Shown here piece by piece: positions 44,090 through 57,230 of a stretch of 64,000 nucleotides of DNA. The stretch's first letter is position 1. Each line of letters begins with the position of its first letter. The position numbers were made by a program, and so were the translations under genes. The notes beneath the pieces are model-generated. The model had not been told where the DNA came from, did no database searches, and saw nothing but the letters and a program-made list of their open reading frames with translations. This DNA is from Endomychus coccineus. Its lineage: Eukaryota; Arthropoda; Insecta; Coleoptera; Endomychidae. Location: positions 28,934,297-28,998,296 of the forward strand of contig OY294068.1 of NCBI GenBank assembly GCA_958510875.1, read 5' to 3'.

Positions 44090-44290
44090 GATCAACCGTT
44101 CAAATATTCACTACAGTTTTGATACTTCATAGAAAGTCGTCTTCATTTTGTTAGCCGCAGCCAACCATCCCTTATTAAATTAAATAGAAACACTAATAAG
44201 CAAGATAAATTTTGATAAAGAAAGAAATCAAACTTCCGGAACATCAAAGCGAAATTTATTCAGGATAAAAATCCATTAACTTCAGTGTTA
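44090..44290 (+). repeat. Diverged PLE family D terminal repeat
   Basis: It follows the order of 30150-30300: cgatcaac, attcactacagttttgat, agtcgtcttcattttgttag, aatagaaacact, ttttgataaag...aaatcaaacttccggaacatc. Strongly diverged and without pairing in the former stem II, so it is an old copy. Confidence 0.5.
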
Positions 44291-44299
44291 CCAAATGAA

Positions 44300-46770
44300 C
44301 TAAGAGGTTGTATCAAATAAAAATGTTTAGGGTGTAAGAAATGTATGAATTCGAATAATATTATTTCATTACTAAACAAAACATCTGAATTATTCAAATG
44401 GTCTTAAATACAGAATTCGAAATTGAATGAAAGAATCGTTTTAGTAATACACACTCATTTAATGCAAGTGATTACTTGTTTCAGCAAAAGCTATTCTGCT
44501 TCTTCAAAACAAGCGGTTGTTTATTAAATTAAGCAGATAAGGATTTCCTCAGCATAAATTTCATCTCGTCTCGTAATTATGGCAAAGATTAATTGACATT
44601 AGCATTTATTCTGAAAATGCTAATTTCGAAGTCGGCGAAATGTACTATGTAAATAGGTTTAATGAATACATTATATGGCTTAGAATGGCGTTCATATCAA
44701 TCCTTTCTTCGTTTACAGCTGTTTGAATAATTCCCCGGCCCACCGAACGCATTGTCTGTCGTCTGTTGAAATTTCCATGTACCGCCGATTTGAATAATGG
44801 TATAATTTTGTAGTTATTTGTCTACAATCGCTATTCTACAAGTCAAATGAGACAACCTGACTACCCACTACACTCAAAAATGCACAAAATTCTACGAGAA
44901 TCAATAAAAATTTGCAAATAAACCAGATTCAACCCTTCAATGAACTCACCGATAATTTTACTTAGTTTGTCATAAAACGATATCTAAGCAGGAATGCATC
45001 TTGGAAAGATTGCAATTTTGCCTTTTTTGTTCAATAAAGGAATGACGTATGAATATGAAGGAATTTTTGAAGCTAAAAACTATCCCTGGGAATTATCTTT
45101 AACAGCATACAAAGCATACAAAGAAGCCAATATTAGATATGGAATTATATTTCAGGGGAGTCCGTAAATATGAGAGAAGTATTTATTGCAAAAAGAAAAG
45201 CATCCGTTCAAATTAAAGCAAATGGAAAATTGCACAATGCGCATTAAAAACAATAAGTTACTAACAATATATGGAATATATTGATATAAAAAGCTCTAAT
45301 AAGTTTTTGTTTGCCCCACGTTTTGGTTACAATTGATATTAAAAATCTCTAATGAGTTTATTTATTCTTAGTGATTATTATGTTTGAATTCTAATTTTAA
45401 TTTATTCCGGCTAGCTTTTTATTTTGATTTGATTTTATAATTTGATTTGTTTGATTTGTTTTGATTGATTTGAATGAATTGAATTTATATTATGTTTTAT
45501 ATTTTTAATGAAAATGATCTTTTTATATTATATGGAATTAAACACAATATTTTATTTGAATGTTATAAGTTTATATTTCAGTTATTAATGACTCTGTGTT
45601 ATTATCTCAGGTTTACAGGTTTTACAATTTTTATTTATGTTCTAAATTTCTACGTTGTCAAATGGTTCTTTGTTATTTTAAATTCTCTATGTTTAACCTC
45701 AAAACTACTTAATATTAATTCTTGTTTACAAAGACAATCTTACATTCAGAGATACAAGTAACGATACAATGAGGATATTATAAATAAACTTACTTTTAGT
45801 TATATCCAATAATATGAGAAATAATGTTGGTAATGTTCAGTTGAGTTTATGTTTTCTGGGTTATTTGAATATTCACTTTAAAACAATGCTCTGCTATTAT
45901 TACACTACACAGGTAAACTACGTTGTTATTTCTTTATAAATTCAGGAACTGTTGATAATAAATTGTTAACTTGTTTTATTCTTTTAAGATATAAAACTTC
46001 TTCTATAATATACTGGAACTTGTTATCGAAGACTGGATATTCTACGATGCTACTTATTAACTGTGGTTATTGTAACCTTAAACTTTGTTATGAAGACTCA
46101 GGAACACTACTTGCTTCGTAGGAATAATTTACTTGCTTCGGTTACTTCAACTTGTCGAAGCTACAGAGACTACTTGGGTTCTCCGATGTTACAAAAATAA
46201 CTAAGGTTATGAAAATGGACTTGAGCTGCAGGAGATGCTTTGGATCTCAGATGTAAATGCAAACTCTCCAGCTTTCCTTCCGGTTTCCTTTTTATAGGAC
46301 CCACAAAAAGACGCCAGTTGATGTCAGTTTCCACCAATAATGTGCTTCCTTTCCTTATCTAGGATGCTTTACTCATTGTTGGATTTTGACAGAACTTTTC
46401 AATTGTTAAGATTAAATTTGTCTCGACCAATCAAAATTGAGTATTCTCGAAATTTTGAATTATTGAAGATTTTCTAATTATTTAAAGTGATATTGCATTC
46501 TGCTATTTAAATTAATATTGCCTACATTTTTCCACATATTTTGATATAAAATAACCTATGATTAGGTTCATATTAACTTGATTATTCTTATTCTTATGTC
46601 AATTTTGACATTTGTCAATTCTTAAATCTATTACATAATATAAAATATAAATTATATGACATTGTAGAACTCAAATTTCCTAATTCTATCTTAATTCTAT
46701 AACTTATTTTAATAATTTGTGCTATCTTCTGATAGTCTTTGATTCATTTTTATTATGATTTCCTCTTTCG
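44300..46770. other. No recognisable gene
   Basis: Very AT-rich. 45400-45490 is a T-rich stretch of gatttgattt-like words. The plus ORF at 45492-45761 is low-complexity and hydrophobic, and I do not regard it as a gene. Confidence 0.5.
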
Positions 46771-47440
46771 TATCACTGTACAAGGTGTCCCATTTTGGGT
46801 ACTTTTGCGGGGTATCTCCTTTATTTTTAAAGATAGAGAGTTGCGGTTTTCGCGACACTGTGCTACTTTTTCATAAAACTCAAGATGCCGTCAACAGAAT
46901 TTTCATAGCCCTTTTAGTTTTTAAGATACAGGGCATTTCTGAAAATGTTGCATTTTGTGACCCCCCTCGTATCTCCGTTATCCTTCAACTTATCGAAAAG
47001 GTAAAATAACATTCTAATAGATTTTTTTCCGTAGAATGCAGTGGTGTAGATAACTTTTGTTACATATTTACTGTTTTTGAGTTATAAAGTAAACTTATGT
47101 TTTTTTAAATGGAACACCCTGTATATTTATAGACTATAAAAATTTGTCTTTTTTTTACCTTTTCAAAAATATATGATAGTATAAACTTTTTTTCAGAAAC
47201 ACGCAAATAATTGACAATTTTCAGAAAATTAAATACATATTTTAATAGTAGGCTATGGATAACAATAATAAACAAGTGCAACTTACATATTACTAACAAA
47301 TAATTGGATACCTTGTATATAGGTATCTATTAAAAAAAATTCCCATAGATCTTTTTCTAACAATAAGTTTGTAACAACAGTTTTGTGGCGTAAAGTGACA
47401 ATATAACAAAAACACAAAAAAATAGCATTATTAAAAAAAA

Positions 47441-48568
47441 TTAAATGTGATGTTCAAATTGACCACCATTTTCTCTAATGCAAAATTGGCACATCTTTGA
47501 GATTCTTTGAATAGCGTTCAAAAGAACCATTGTTCTCATTCGCAGATTTCGAAAAGCTAAATGAATTGCCTCTCGAAGTTTTGCAATGCCGTCATATCGA
47601 GTTTTATATACTTCATTTTGTATATAACCCCATGAAAAAAAAATCTAAAATTGAGAGATCTGGTGATCGTGGAGGCCATCTAACAGGTCCGTTGGTACCT
47701 ATCCATCTTTGAGGAAAGTTATTATTTAGAAAGGCCCTTAAGAGCCTAGAGTTATGACTTGGAGCACCATCTTGCTGTAGGTAAACAGCATTATACTGGG
47801 CTAATGGAATGTTTTCGAGCAGTTCTGGAATAATTTCCTCAAGAATTTCTAGGTATCTACGTGCTGTAAGACCTTCTTCGAAAATCCTATAAACTATATG
47901 TCTACCCAAAATAAAACATGAAACCTCAACTCCAAAGCGTCCTTGTTGTGCCCTTTCAAACATTAAATGCAGATTTTCACTACGCCAGTTCCTGGTATTG
48001 TGACGATTGAAAATGCTAGCACTTGAAATAAAGCATTCGTCTGACCAAAAAACAAGTCTGCCAAATAGATCGTTAGCATCGATTTGTTGCAAATACCACT
48101 GGCAAAACAGTGCCCGGCGCTCGGCATCGCCAGGATGCAAATGTTGTAGTATATTAAATTTGTATGGATGATACTTATATTTCTTCAAGATCCTCTGAGC
48201 GTTAGTTTTTGGCACACCAATTTCCTTCTAAATTTTTCCACATGAGGACGAAGATGTTGCTTCTATATATCCTAAAGTATCTATCTCTTTTCTTTCCCTG
48301 TTCTCTTTGTTGTATGTTTTAGGGTGCGAGTGAACAAATGATCCGTGCTCAACTAAATTTGCTTTTAAACGGGCAAATATCCCAAAAAACGGTTGCCTTC
48401 TTTCTGGATATCTAACAAGCAAAAATTAAAATGATAATAGAGATTTTCATAGCCATAATAGCTTACTCACCTTTGGAAATATAATTCCGAAGCTTCTTCA
48501 GAATTTTCATTACTCTGTATAAAACATACCATCATATCATATTTCTCATAATTTTCGTAAACTGCCAT
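47441..48568 (-). pseudogene. DUF4817/DDE mariner transposase, two exons, one stop and one frameshift
   Basis: Exon 1 (48568-48471) starts MAVYENYEKYDMMVCFIQ. A 59-bp intron (48470-48412, GTGAGT...TTAG) joins to RYPERRQPFFGIFARLK (N-terminal helix-turn-helix). An in-frame TAG (48228-48230) precedes KEIGVPKTNAQRILKKYKYH. The DDE domain follows: WSDECF (first Asp at 48039-48041), YLQQDGAPSHN, WPPRSPDLSILDFF, 36 residues between second and third Asp. After LDFF a shift in a run of nine A (47635-47643) leads to SWGYIQNEVYKTRYDG and on to the stop at 47441-47443. All catalytic residues remain, so it died recently. Confidence 0.9.
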
Positions 48569-48763
48569 TATTCGAAAAAATTGATAAATATCTATTGAAT
48601 AATGATACCAAAAGAACGAAAATAAACAGCTTAAATGCGATAGAGATTTGATGTTTATTTCTGTTTCTTGTCATAAACAATATCAATGGCCTACAATTAA
48701 AATATGTATTTAATTTCTAAAAATTGTCAATTATTTGCGTGTTTCTGAAAAAAAGTTTATACT

Positions 48764-49346
48764 ATCATATACTTTTGAAAAGGTAAAAAAAAGACAAATT
48801 TTATAGTCTATAAATATACAGGGTGTTCCATTTAAAAAAACATAAGTTTGCTATATAACTCAAAAACAGTGAATATGTAACAAAAGTTATCTACACCACT
48901 GCATTCTACGGAAAAAAATCTATTAGAATGTTATTTTACCTTTTCGATAAGTTGAAGGATAACGGAGATACGAGGGGGGTCACAAAATGCAACATTTTCA
49001 GAAATGCCCTGTATCTTAAAAACTAAAAGGGCTATGAAAATTCTGTTGACGGCATCATATACTTTTGAAAAGGTAAAAAAAAGACAAATTTTATAGTCTA
49101 TAAATATACAGGGTGTTCCATTTAAAAAAACATAAGTTTGCTATATAACTCAAAAACAGTGAATATGTAACAAAAGTTATCTACACCACTGCATTCTACG
49201 GAAAAAAATCTATTAGAATGTTATTTTACCTTTTCGATAAGTTGAAGGATAACGGAGATACGAGGGGGGTCACAAAATGCAACATTTTCAGAAATGCCCT
49301 GTATCTTAAAAACTAAAAGGGCTATGAAAATTCTGTTGACGGCATC
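48764..49346. repeat. 290-bp tandem duplication inside the right inverted repeat
   Basis: 48764-49053 recurs at 49054-49343 with essentially identical sequence. The three bases atc occur at start, junction and end. The left inverted repeat has the segment once, so the duplication arose after the inverted repeats formed. The ORF at 49484-49221 is a shadow. Confidence 0.9.
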
Positions 49347-49499
49347 TTGACTTTTACGAAAAAGTAGCACAGTGTCGCGAAAACCGCAACTCTCTATCTT
49401 TAAAAATAAAGGAGATACCCCGCAAAAGTACCCAAAATGGAACACCCTGTACGTATATCCACTTTCACTGTTTCTTCTTTTCACTTCTTATTCTTTATA

Positions 49500-51479
49500 A
49501 AATTCTGGTTTATTTTGTTATGCATTGTTCAATATTTTATACTACCTATAATTTAACTTTAAATAATGTGTTTAATTCCATATTTTATATATTTTATTAA
49601 TCTTTTCTAATTTTAATGTTTCGGTAAGTTCAAATTTTATCATTTTATGTTATGTAGGAAATGAAATCATAACAATATAATATGTGTTAGAGGCTATATT
49701 GTTTGGTAATAAATTCCCAGAACTATTTACAATTATACTCGATTCAACATAATCATGATACGAGAAATGGCAAAAATTTAATCCCACCATGTATACCTAA
49801 CATCAACGATGCTTCAAAGGAATGCTGAGAATAAATTAATAAAAATATATAACAAAATGCTGGAAAATTTTAGGAACATGCCAAACAAACAATTGAAGCA
49901 CCAGTCTTAGTGAAATTCACCATTTACTACCTTAATGAATATTTTTAAGTAATCGTCTAATGTTAACAAACTAAACTTCATTTATCATCAATAATCTTAA
50001 TTTTATCTTACACGTGCTTTGATAAGATGGTATACAACTAATATTTTTTCCATAATCACATATTTTCATTGTTGATGCCTCCTAATATGCAAAATTGGTA
50101 TATTGTGATATTATGTGGATAAAGAAATGGTATTATTATTGCACTTCTTCTATCTTGTCGACAATCAAATTTCATCTTATGCGAAATTATTCTTTTTTCG
50201 AAACATCGAGTTAATACTAGCAAAATTTGTGACAGAAACTCACTATTCTGATCGAAAAAAAATGTAGTTGAGCATCAAATATGATCTTCACCATGAGCAA
50301 AAACCAGCTTGACTATGCTGAGCAATGAGAACATCAACTCGAGAGATGCCATACAATGAATAAATTTCCTCTCTTAATATATCTGTTAGATCTACTTGTA
50401 TACTACTTATTTGATGGTAAATGAAATTTTCCAAAACCTTCCTCATATCGTCACTTCAATGAACTCCAGTGTAATACTTAACATGGCAGCTATTCATTGT
50501 AAAGTTAAGTACTCATCATCTTAATTATAATGAAGATAGGTAGATGTACTTTCCAGCATGCGCGATATGTTCGTCTTGTTTGGACTCTAAAGAGTGGCAA
50601 AAGCTGAAATTCCGAATAGGTATCGAATTTATGTTACATAAATCAGGAAGTCAATAACATTGATAAACTTGTAAAAATCACCTTGTGCATCCGCCATTTT
50701 GAATTATAATCTATTCACCATTATTGTCACGTCTTGAGCTCACTCGATCGACATTTCCTTTATTTCTATGAAATGTGTTGCTGAATTTAAATTTTACACA
50801 CATTTGTATCCAGTCACTGAGCTGCGATTTGATTTAAACCGTAGGTTGGATGTTCTTAAGCTTATGCGTAAAAATAATATCCAAACTATTTGCACAATGG
50901 GATTAAAAGCAACTCAAATTAATTAAATATTCCATTAAATTAATAAGACCAGATGCAAATCCCATTGTCTGGATAGGTAATTATCATACAGTATCATAAC
51001 TGCAAGTATATTCCCGTAGTAAGGAAACTGTGTATTTGCTACTCTTCAAAAGATTTGAATATCAGTCAGGGATTTTCCCTCTTTAGAGTATTTTCCAAGA
51101 GGTCAGCGCTCTTAGGCTGTGAAGATAAAAGCCGCCTGCAGTCTAACTAGCTATTTGAATATTCTTGAAAAATTACCAGATCGCCAACAGCTTGAAGCCT
51201 TTTAAAATAACATCAAAGAATCACATTAAAGGTTACAAATAATTTGCATTATTTGATATATAAACACAGTTTATTGAATCAAATGGTTAGTTGTATTCAA
51301 TAATACAATGAATGAACCATTTGCAATATATTTTTGTTTCCTATTGGTGAGGGAAGTTAGTGATCTATGGATCACAGCTTTTCTGTAACTATGTAGCTAT
51401 AATGCTTCCTTAAGACATCAATTCCATATATTATAAATTGAATACAAAGAAAATATATTCAACTTTATTAAAAGTGGTT
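49500..51479. other. No recognisable gene
   Basis: AT-rich. No coding pattern, structured repeat or shared sequence noticed. Confidence 0.5.
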
Positions 51480-52690
51480 CAACTGTCCCAACAGCATTAA
51501 TCTGTAAGCCCTGGCCCTAGACTGAACCTCTGATGCTGACCATGCCGGGAGAGATTTTTTTGAAAATTGAATGCTACACCCTTCAGTCTAATATTTGAAT
51601 TATCCCTTCTGCTTATAACTATGAACAACTTAAGTCTTATAGACTAAAATATTATCATCGTGTGATCCAGCGGTAGAGTTTTGGAAGATGAGATAGCCTG
51701 CAGATTTCGAACTTGACAATAAAGGGGTAACTAACTTGAGCTTGTCTAGTCCGTATACCTGGAATCTCTCGTGTTTGAATAACAGACGAGATTTCTAATG
51801 AACACCAACCATCAATCAGGATAAGTCTTGACCACTTAGACCCCCTGATTGGGATCATTGTGCGACCCTTGAAACAAACAGGCATAAAACAGCGCCGAAC
51901 GCTGTAATTCTGCATTGACTGGTGTCCCTTATGGTTTCAAGCGGCAATTATGCGCTGCCGAGGTAGCCTAAAAGAAACCAATGCTGGACATTCTCCAAGG
52001 ATATGAAGAGCAATTCGTTTGCCTCTCCGCATCTATTACAACCTGGGTTATCAACAATGCACATTAAGTGTAAATGTCTATTCAGATGACAGTGGCCTGA
52101 AAGTAGTTTCGTCACCAGTTTGATGCTTCTCCTGTTCATTGAGAGAAGGGGTTTTGAGAGTTTGGGATAGGGCACCATCAGGCTAAACCGGGAGCCACAG
52201 TCTATCCGGTAGCTGTCTAAGGGCGTGGAGCTCGGTGATCCATGATATTCCGATTGTTTTATTGTGTCCAGAAGTACCTAGGGATTTAGCCAATTCATCT
52301 GCCACTCTATTTCCTTTCACGCCACAGTGGGCTGGCACCAGAACTGGCGGAAGTTTTAGCCAGGGTTTCTCTGCAATCCCAAACAAGCTTAGAAGTCGTT
52401 CTATGGGCAGAGCACACGGCCGCACGGCTGTCGGTGCAGATCTAAATCCGACTACCTCGGTAGCATAACCTTAGCTTCTCCAGGGCATAGGTTCGGATAT
52501 TGTCCTGTCCGCGAAGCACGGACACAGCGACTCATTGACCAAGACCAGCAAGCCGATATATTAGTACCCGCAGCCACTGTTTTAATGTGAAACTGTAGAG
52601 GGACGATTCCTACCAGAACCTCCAGAGCCCTGGACTAGTGGGTGTGGTCCTCCTAGCCCCCCGTATGTAATGGTAAGGGGGTAGGGAAAG
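51480..52690 (-). pseudogene. LINE ORF2 C-terminus with RNase H domain and 3' UTR
   Basis: On minus: ALPIERLLSLFGIAEKPWLK, PVLVPAHCGVKGNRVADELA (RNase H block with His and Asp; open 52425-52183), then in another frame LSKPLLSMNRRSIKLVTKLL, SGHCHLNRHLHLM and CNRCGE (terminal knuckle, open 52178-51948). A 3' UTR runs to about 51480. Sequence above 52430 (LHRQP, ICTDSR-like scraps) is the decayed start of RNase H. This is the same family as the scrap at 41005-41330, in the Jockey/R1/LOA range. Reverse transcriptase is missing, with several frameshifts. Confidence 0.8.
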
Positions 52691-53462
52691 CCCTTAGTTG
52701 GCCATATTTTCCGTGTAACATAATTATTTGCTACGAATAATGGTTGCGGCTTATACTTTTTACCAAGATCAATAACAGTATTTTAAAGGTGTTATCATAA
52801 TGTAGGTATATTATTTCTACTCAACCCTTATTGTATATCACATTTCTTGCTTTCCTGCTTGTTGGGTGTTTATTCAATATCCACAACGGTGGTGATGATC
52901 TTCTAAATTCACTAAAAGTTGTAATTCAAACCAATTTAGAAAGTTTGTTTTGATATATTTCGCCATGATGATCAACATCCTTTGTTTTTGAAGAAAATAT
53001 TGGTTATGTACTAGAAATAAATCCTGCTGTACAACCAGCATGAAGTACGTTACAGGATACACAACATTTATCGTTTTCACAGTATTAGTGCTACAATCTT
53101 GTAAGGAATGACCGACAGTACCATCTTCGAAGATCCATGTCCCGTCGAGATAAACAAATAGATGCATTTACACAATCATTTTTCAAATGACGTTTTGCAA
53201 TTTAGACAGCACACGACGTAAATGAACGTAGAACGTAGAATTGCAGTCCTCGGAAGAATTGCTTCTGTACTTTCGAAGCTCAATTGTATTCACAACAAAT
53301 ATATGAACTGTCAAGTCAAATCAGGAATTGCACAATTTATATCGGCAACTCTGTAATGTGTTGCCAACTGTAACAATGAAATGTACCTGGTTTGACGAAG
53401 GTAGCGCGGCACTTTATTAGGAAAATTGTTGAAATGAATTGGTTGCAAAAGTATGACGTCAC
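52691..53462. other. No recognisable gene
   Basis: AT-rich. The minus ORF at 53167-52874 matches nothing I recognise. Confidence 0.5.
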
Positions 53463-55710
53463 CAGCGGCGGCTGGTACCAAAGGGCACAAGGGCACGTGC
53501 CCAGTCAACTACCAACGTACCCACCCAACCAAAGAAATTTGCATGTAATTCAATGCATTATTTCATTACGCACGTCAGGCGTCTGCAATGCTAACGCTCA
53601 AAACTATGTTCCGTGGAACGTTCTAAAGTGTAGCTATTTTAAGTATGATTCGGCTGACTAAGGTTGTCGATACGCGCTTATACCGTCGGTTTGTGACACA
53701 AAGCGGCATATCTCCAGTAAACGTCTTGTCTTCATAGTGTACAGTGTGTGAATTCAATTCAAAGACGTGAAGTCTGAATTGACGTCTATTATCGATAATG
53801 GAAGTTAATTGTGTGCAAAATCTTTCAAAATACCCGCTATCATTTGAGGAAAAACTTTTAATTAAAAAGAAAGGAAGGCATATTCCTGATCTTCAAATGA
53901 ACTACACTTACACAAGTAAAACCCGAACTTACAATAGAGTATTCAACAAGAATATCTATGAAAAATACGAGTGAATGTGCGGATGTCCAATAACAAATAA
54001 ACTATTTTGTTTTAGGTGCTTAATTTTTAAGAAAGAGTGGAATAAACAAGGATTGAATGATTTGAAACACATCACATGAATGCATGCATGGATTTTAGTG
54101 TTCTAGGCAAAGTGGACATACGTGAATAGTTAGACAGTGCTTATTTGCGACATAAAATTAAGTACAACGAAGTTGTGAGAAAAAATCGTCATATTTTGGG
54201 CCGGTTAATTATGTGCATAAAATTTTGCGGAGCCTTTAATTGGCCATGATGATACATTGACACCGGAAAATACAAATTGCTCTAGATGCAATGTTGCAAA
54301 TTTACAAGTAGAAAATATAAAAAGAAACTAAATCTGCAAATTTCATTGCTTTTGAGGCCTATGAAACTACAGATACTTCCAATCATCAGCAAATGATTAT
54401 TCGATATGTATTTAATGGACAAATTTTTAAACGCTTTTGGTCTTTTTTTAAGCCGGTGGACATAATGCTGATGTATCAGCAAAAACATTGCTGAATGAAT
54501 TGCAAACTATTTGAAATTCTCCTTCTGGATCTGATAACAATAAACTAATCGCTCAAAGTTACGATGGGGCGTCCGTGATGAATGGTAAGACAAATGGTGT
54601 CCAAGCCATTATCAAAAGAACATTTCCACATGCACATTATATTCACTATTAAGCGCATCAATTTAATTTTATTATTGAACGAGCAGAACAGTGCTATAAA
54701 AAAGTAAACATTTTCTTTGCAAATTTGGAGTCGCCAAAACGAACGATAATTCTTGATGAAATAGTCAAACGTAGATTACCACGCGCTGTTCCTACACGCT
54801 GAATTTTAAAAGTCAAACTGTGAACACATTATTTGACACCAGGATTCTTTCAAGGAATGTTTAGAGAAAATTATTGATGGAGATGGGATGCATTCAGTTA
54901 TTATTAATGAAGCAAGTGGTTTATCGAAACATTTGAATTGCCCGGAATTTCTCTACTGGTTGAAAATAATTCATTTCATCATGCCACATGTTGAAATATT
55001 ATTTATCCAGTGCTCAACTGCAAAAGGCAATTGAACAATTCCAACAGCAGATTATTCAAATCGGAGATTCTACTGACAATGACCGTCAAGAACGCTATAA
55101 TAACGAACCTGCTAGAAAGACAAACTCCGACAACTGGAGATAACAGAGCTGTTATTGCAAAGGAAGTATGTGACACTATTTTTAGCCAAATTAGCGACCG
55201 ATTTGATTTTAGGGATCACTTAAGTGCAGCAAAATTATTTGATTCTCAACATTTTAAAACTTATAGACTTGCATTTCCACAAAAACATTTTGATGAAACT
55301 GTGAAATCGTATCCTATGTTAGACAGTGTAAAATTAAAAAGTGAACTTTCAGCAAATCAAGAGCCCGATGACATGTGTGACGTAGGTGATATTTTGTCAC
55401 TTTTAGTGTTCATAACAGAAACAGACAACAACCTGAAAATGGTTTTGACGGAAACATACAAACTGTTGGATATTATTTGTACAACGCCCATGTCGACAGC
55501 AGAATGTGAACGATGTTTTTCCACCCTTAAAGGCATTAAAACTTTTCTGAGAAGCACAATGTCAGAAGATCGACTGAACGTATTGGCGGTCCTGTCAATA
55601 GAAAATTTGTTCGTTCAGTCCATCCCGGATTTTGACAACAAAGTCATAGACTTTTGTCTAGCATGGAACATAGGAAAATGGACTTTATGTACAAAAAATA
55701 GGTAAGTTTC
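53463..55710 (+). mobile_element. hAT transposon (hAT-3), left end only
   Basis: The left end CAGCGGCGGCTGGTACC resembles hAT termini such as CAGTGGCGGCTC of hAT-1. It precedes a full-length but broken plus-strand transposase. I searched the sequence to about 57000 by eye for the complementary right end and found none, so the end given is that of the coding part. Confidence 0.65.
53798..55705 (+). pseudogene. hAT transposase with TTF-type zinc finger, broken
   Basis: Frames from ATG 53798: MEVNCVQNLSKYPLSFEEKL, KKKGRHIPDLQMNYT, CGCPITNKLFCFRCLIFKKE (TTF finger), VVRKNRHILGRLIMCIKFC, then decay. The catalytic block SYDGASVMNGKTNGVQAII lies near 54560-54615, and HQFNLIIERAEQC follows an in-frame stop. 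The C-terminal part is open from 55010 to 55705 with TPMSTAECERCFSTLKGIKT and RSTMSEDRLN (dimerisation domain). It is full-length in layout, with at least six disruptions. It is a different subfamily from hAT-1. Confidence 0.9.
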
Positions 55711-57228
55711 ACATCATTTTAACGTAAAAATGCTATATTATGTGATATAATGTGACCTAAGATTATTTTTAGTATACCGTAAAAGTTGTCGTTATATTCT
55801 GTTTGTTCATGAATATTCTTTAAATATGGAAACAGTTTCACGTTTGCAGTTTGCTCATAACATGAAACAATATTTGTACCCAAACCTACGGTGTACAATT
55901 TAATTTTAAATCGTTTTATTCTCATTAATCATTAGTCGTAAGTACTTTTCAGAATTTAATAGCATCTGGAGATGGTTTACTTGTTGATTAGACACAAACA
56001 TTTCAATATCGAAATTGTATTTTCAGGTTTTGCGATGGAGGCGTCAGTGATTAGTTGTCAAGTGGAAACCAAATTTATTATTTTAATATATATGAAGGTA
56101 CTTAAAATTTTAATTGCGAACCTTTTCACGTTCGAACTGCATACAAAAAAGCTAAAAATGCAGAATGCAGCAGCTATCCGTTTAATTAAATTCGAGAAAA
56201 CGAAATAATTGAAAATCTAAAATGCAGATCTAAATACAAAAATTAAAACAAGAGGGCTGGCCATCCTTCTGAACTTCGTAGCCCGCTTCATATAAAGAAT
56301 ATTATTTATTGGCAGAGGATACAATAACAGCATAATAGCGAGAGTTAACCAAAAAATTAACGGATCTTTAGAAGCCGATCTCATGTCCAATATTTAAAAT
56401 GGATGCTTGCGTTAAGATATAAACCGAGACATACCGGTCTTAATGCCTTGCTCATCTCTTCTCCTCAACAATATTCATTCTAACTAGCTCTTAGTATAGG
56501 CTGCGGCACAAAGACTGCCGACTAAATTAAAATTTGAACTTCATACAATCCATACAACTCATATTTATACAGTAATTAGAGAACTGACTGTAGATCACTG
56601 GCTAACGTTTATTAACATAATGTTATTTTCGTTTTATTTTTCTTGTTAATTCTTCTAATAATAGAGCTTGTGTCCTTTTATGGATGAAACCATTCTGGTT
56701 TGCGTGTTTGTATAAAATTGTAGGCGGGAACGAATAGATGACGTAAGACGTTATGGTAACCCTTCCCCAATAAAACTCCACGGTAGTTTGCTTCACAATG
56801 CCGATAACATGCTGTATGTTTCATTTCCATTTTAATTTCAAAATGACTTACTCACGCAGGCCTACCATATGAATAAACTCGTTAGAATGGATGATAATTA
56901 ACAAATTACTTGTTTTTAATAATAGCTACTTAATTCATTATCGCTAAAATATTAACTACTTCTTTCATGCGATAAAATGATGAAATTGGGGTGAAAAAAA
57001 CGTGACAACAATTATAACCGTGTCACGGTGACTTTGCCATGGAAAAAGCCGGTTGAAATTGTTAAATGCATTGATGTATTTCGCGAAAAGTTACCTCTCA
57101 ATCCTCTCCATTACCTCTTGAATTGTCCCATTGTCGCAAATAAGCTGGTGCACCTAGAGAGTTTATAGGTGGCTTGGTAAAACGGTGATACTTTGCATCA
57201 GCGGGGGTAGTAACTTTGCATCGACATC
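55711..57228. other. No recognisable gene
   Basis: AT-rich sequence between hAT-3 and the mariner at 57231. No supported feature. Confidence 0.5.
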
Positions 57229-57230
57229 TA

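Larger units (their letters stand above)
46781..49449 (-). mobile_element. Mariner-superfamily transposon with very long, compound inverted repeats
   Basis: The left end CAAGGTGTCCCATTTTGGG follows TA (46779-46780). The right end is the complement of CAGGGTGTTCCATTTTGGG and precedes TA (49450-49451). Inverted homology runs from 46781 to about 47275 on the left, against about 48690-49449 on the right. Inside each arm sits a second GGAACACCCTG/CAGGGTGTTCC terminus next to TA (47109-47121 and about 48818-48830). The outer left segment, 46781-47119, is therefore itself bounded by inverted ends. The right arm carries a 290-bp duplication. A minus-strand transposase lies between. Confidence 0.85.

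Noticed and set aside
45492..45761. 89-codon plus ORF, hydrophobic
   Set aside because: Low-complexity AT-rich composition with no domain or homologous copy; expected by chance.
52235..52468. 77-codon plus ORF
   Set aside because: Antisense of the LINE RNase H region.
55357..55557. Minus ORF of 66 codons
   Set aside because: Antisense shadow of the hAT-3 C-terminal coding region.
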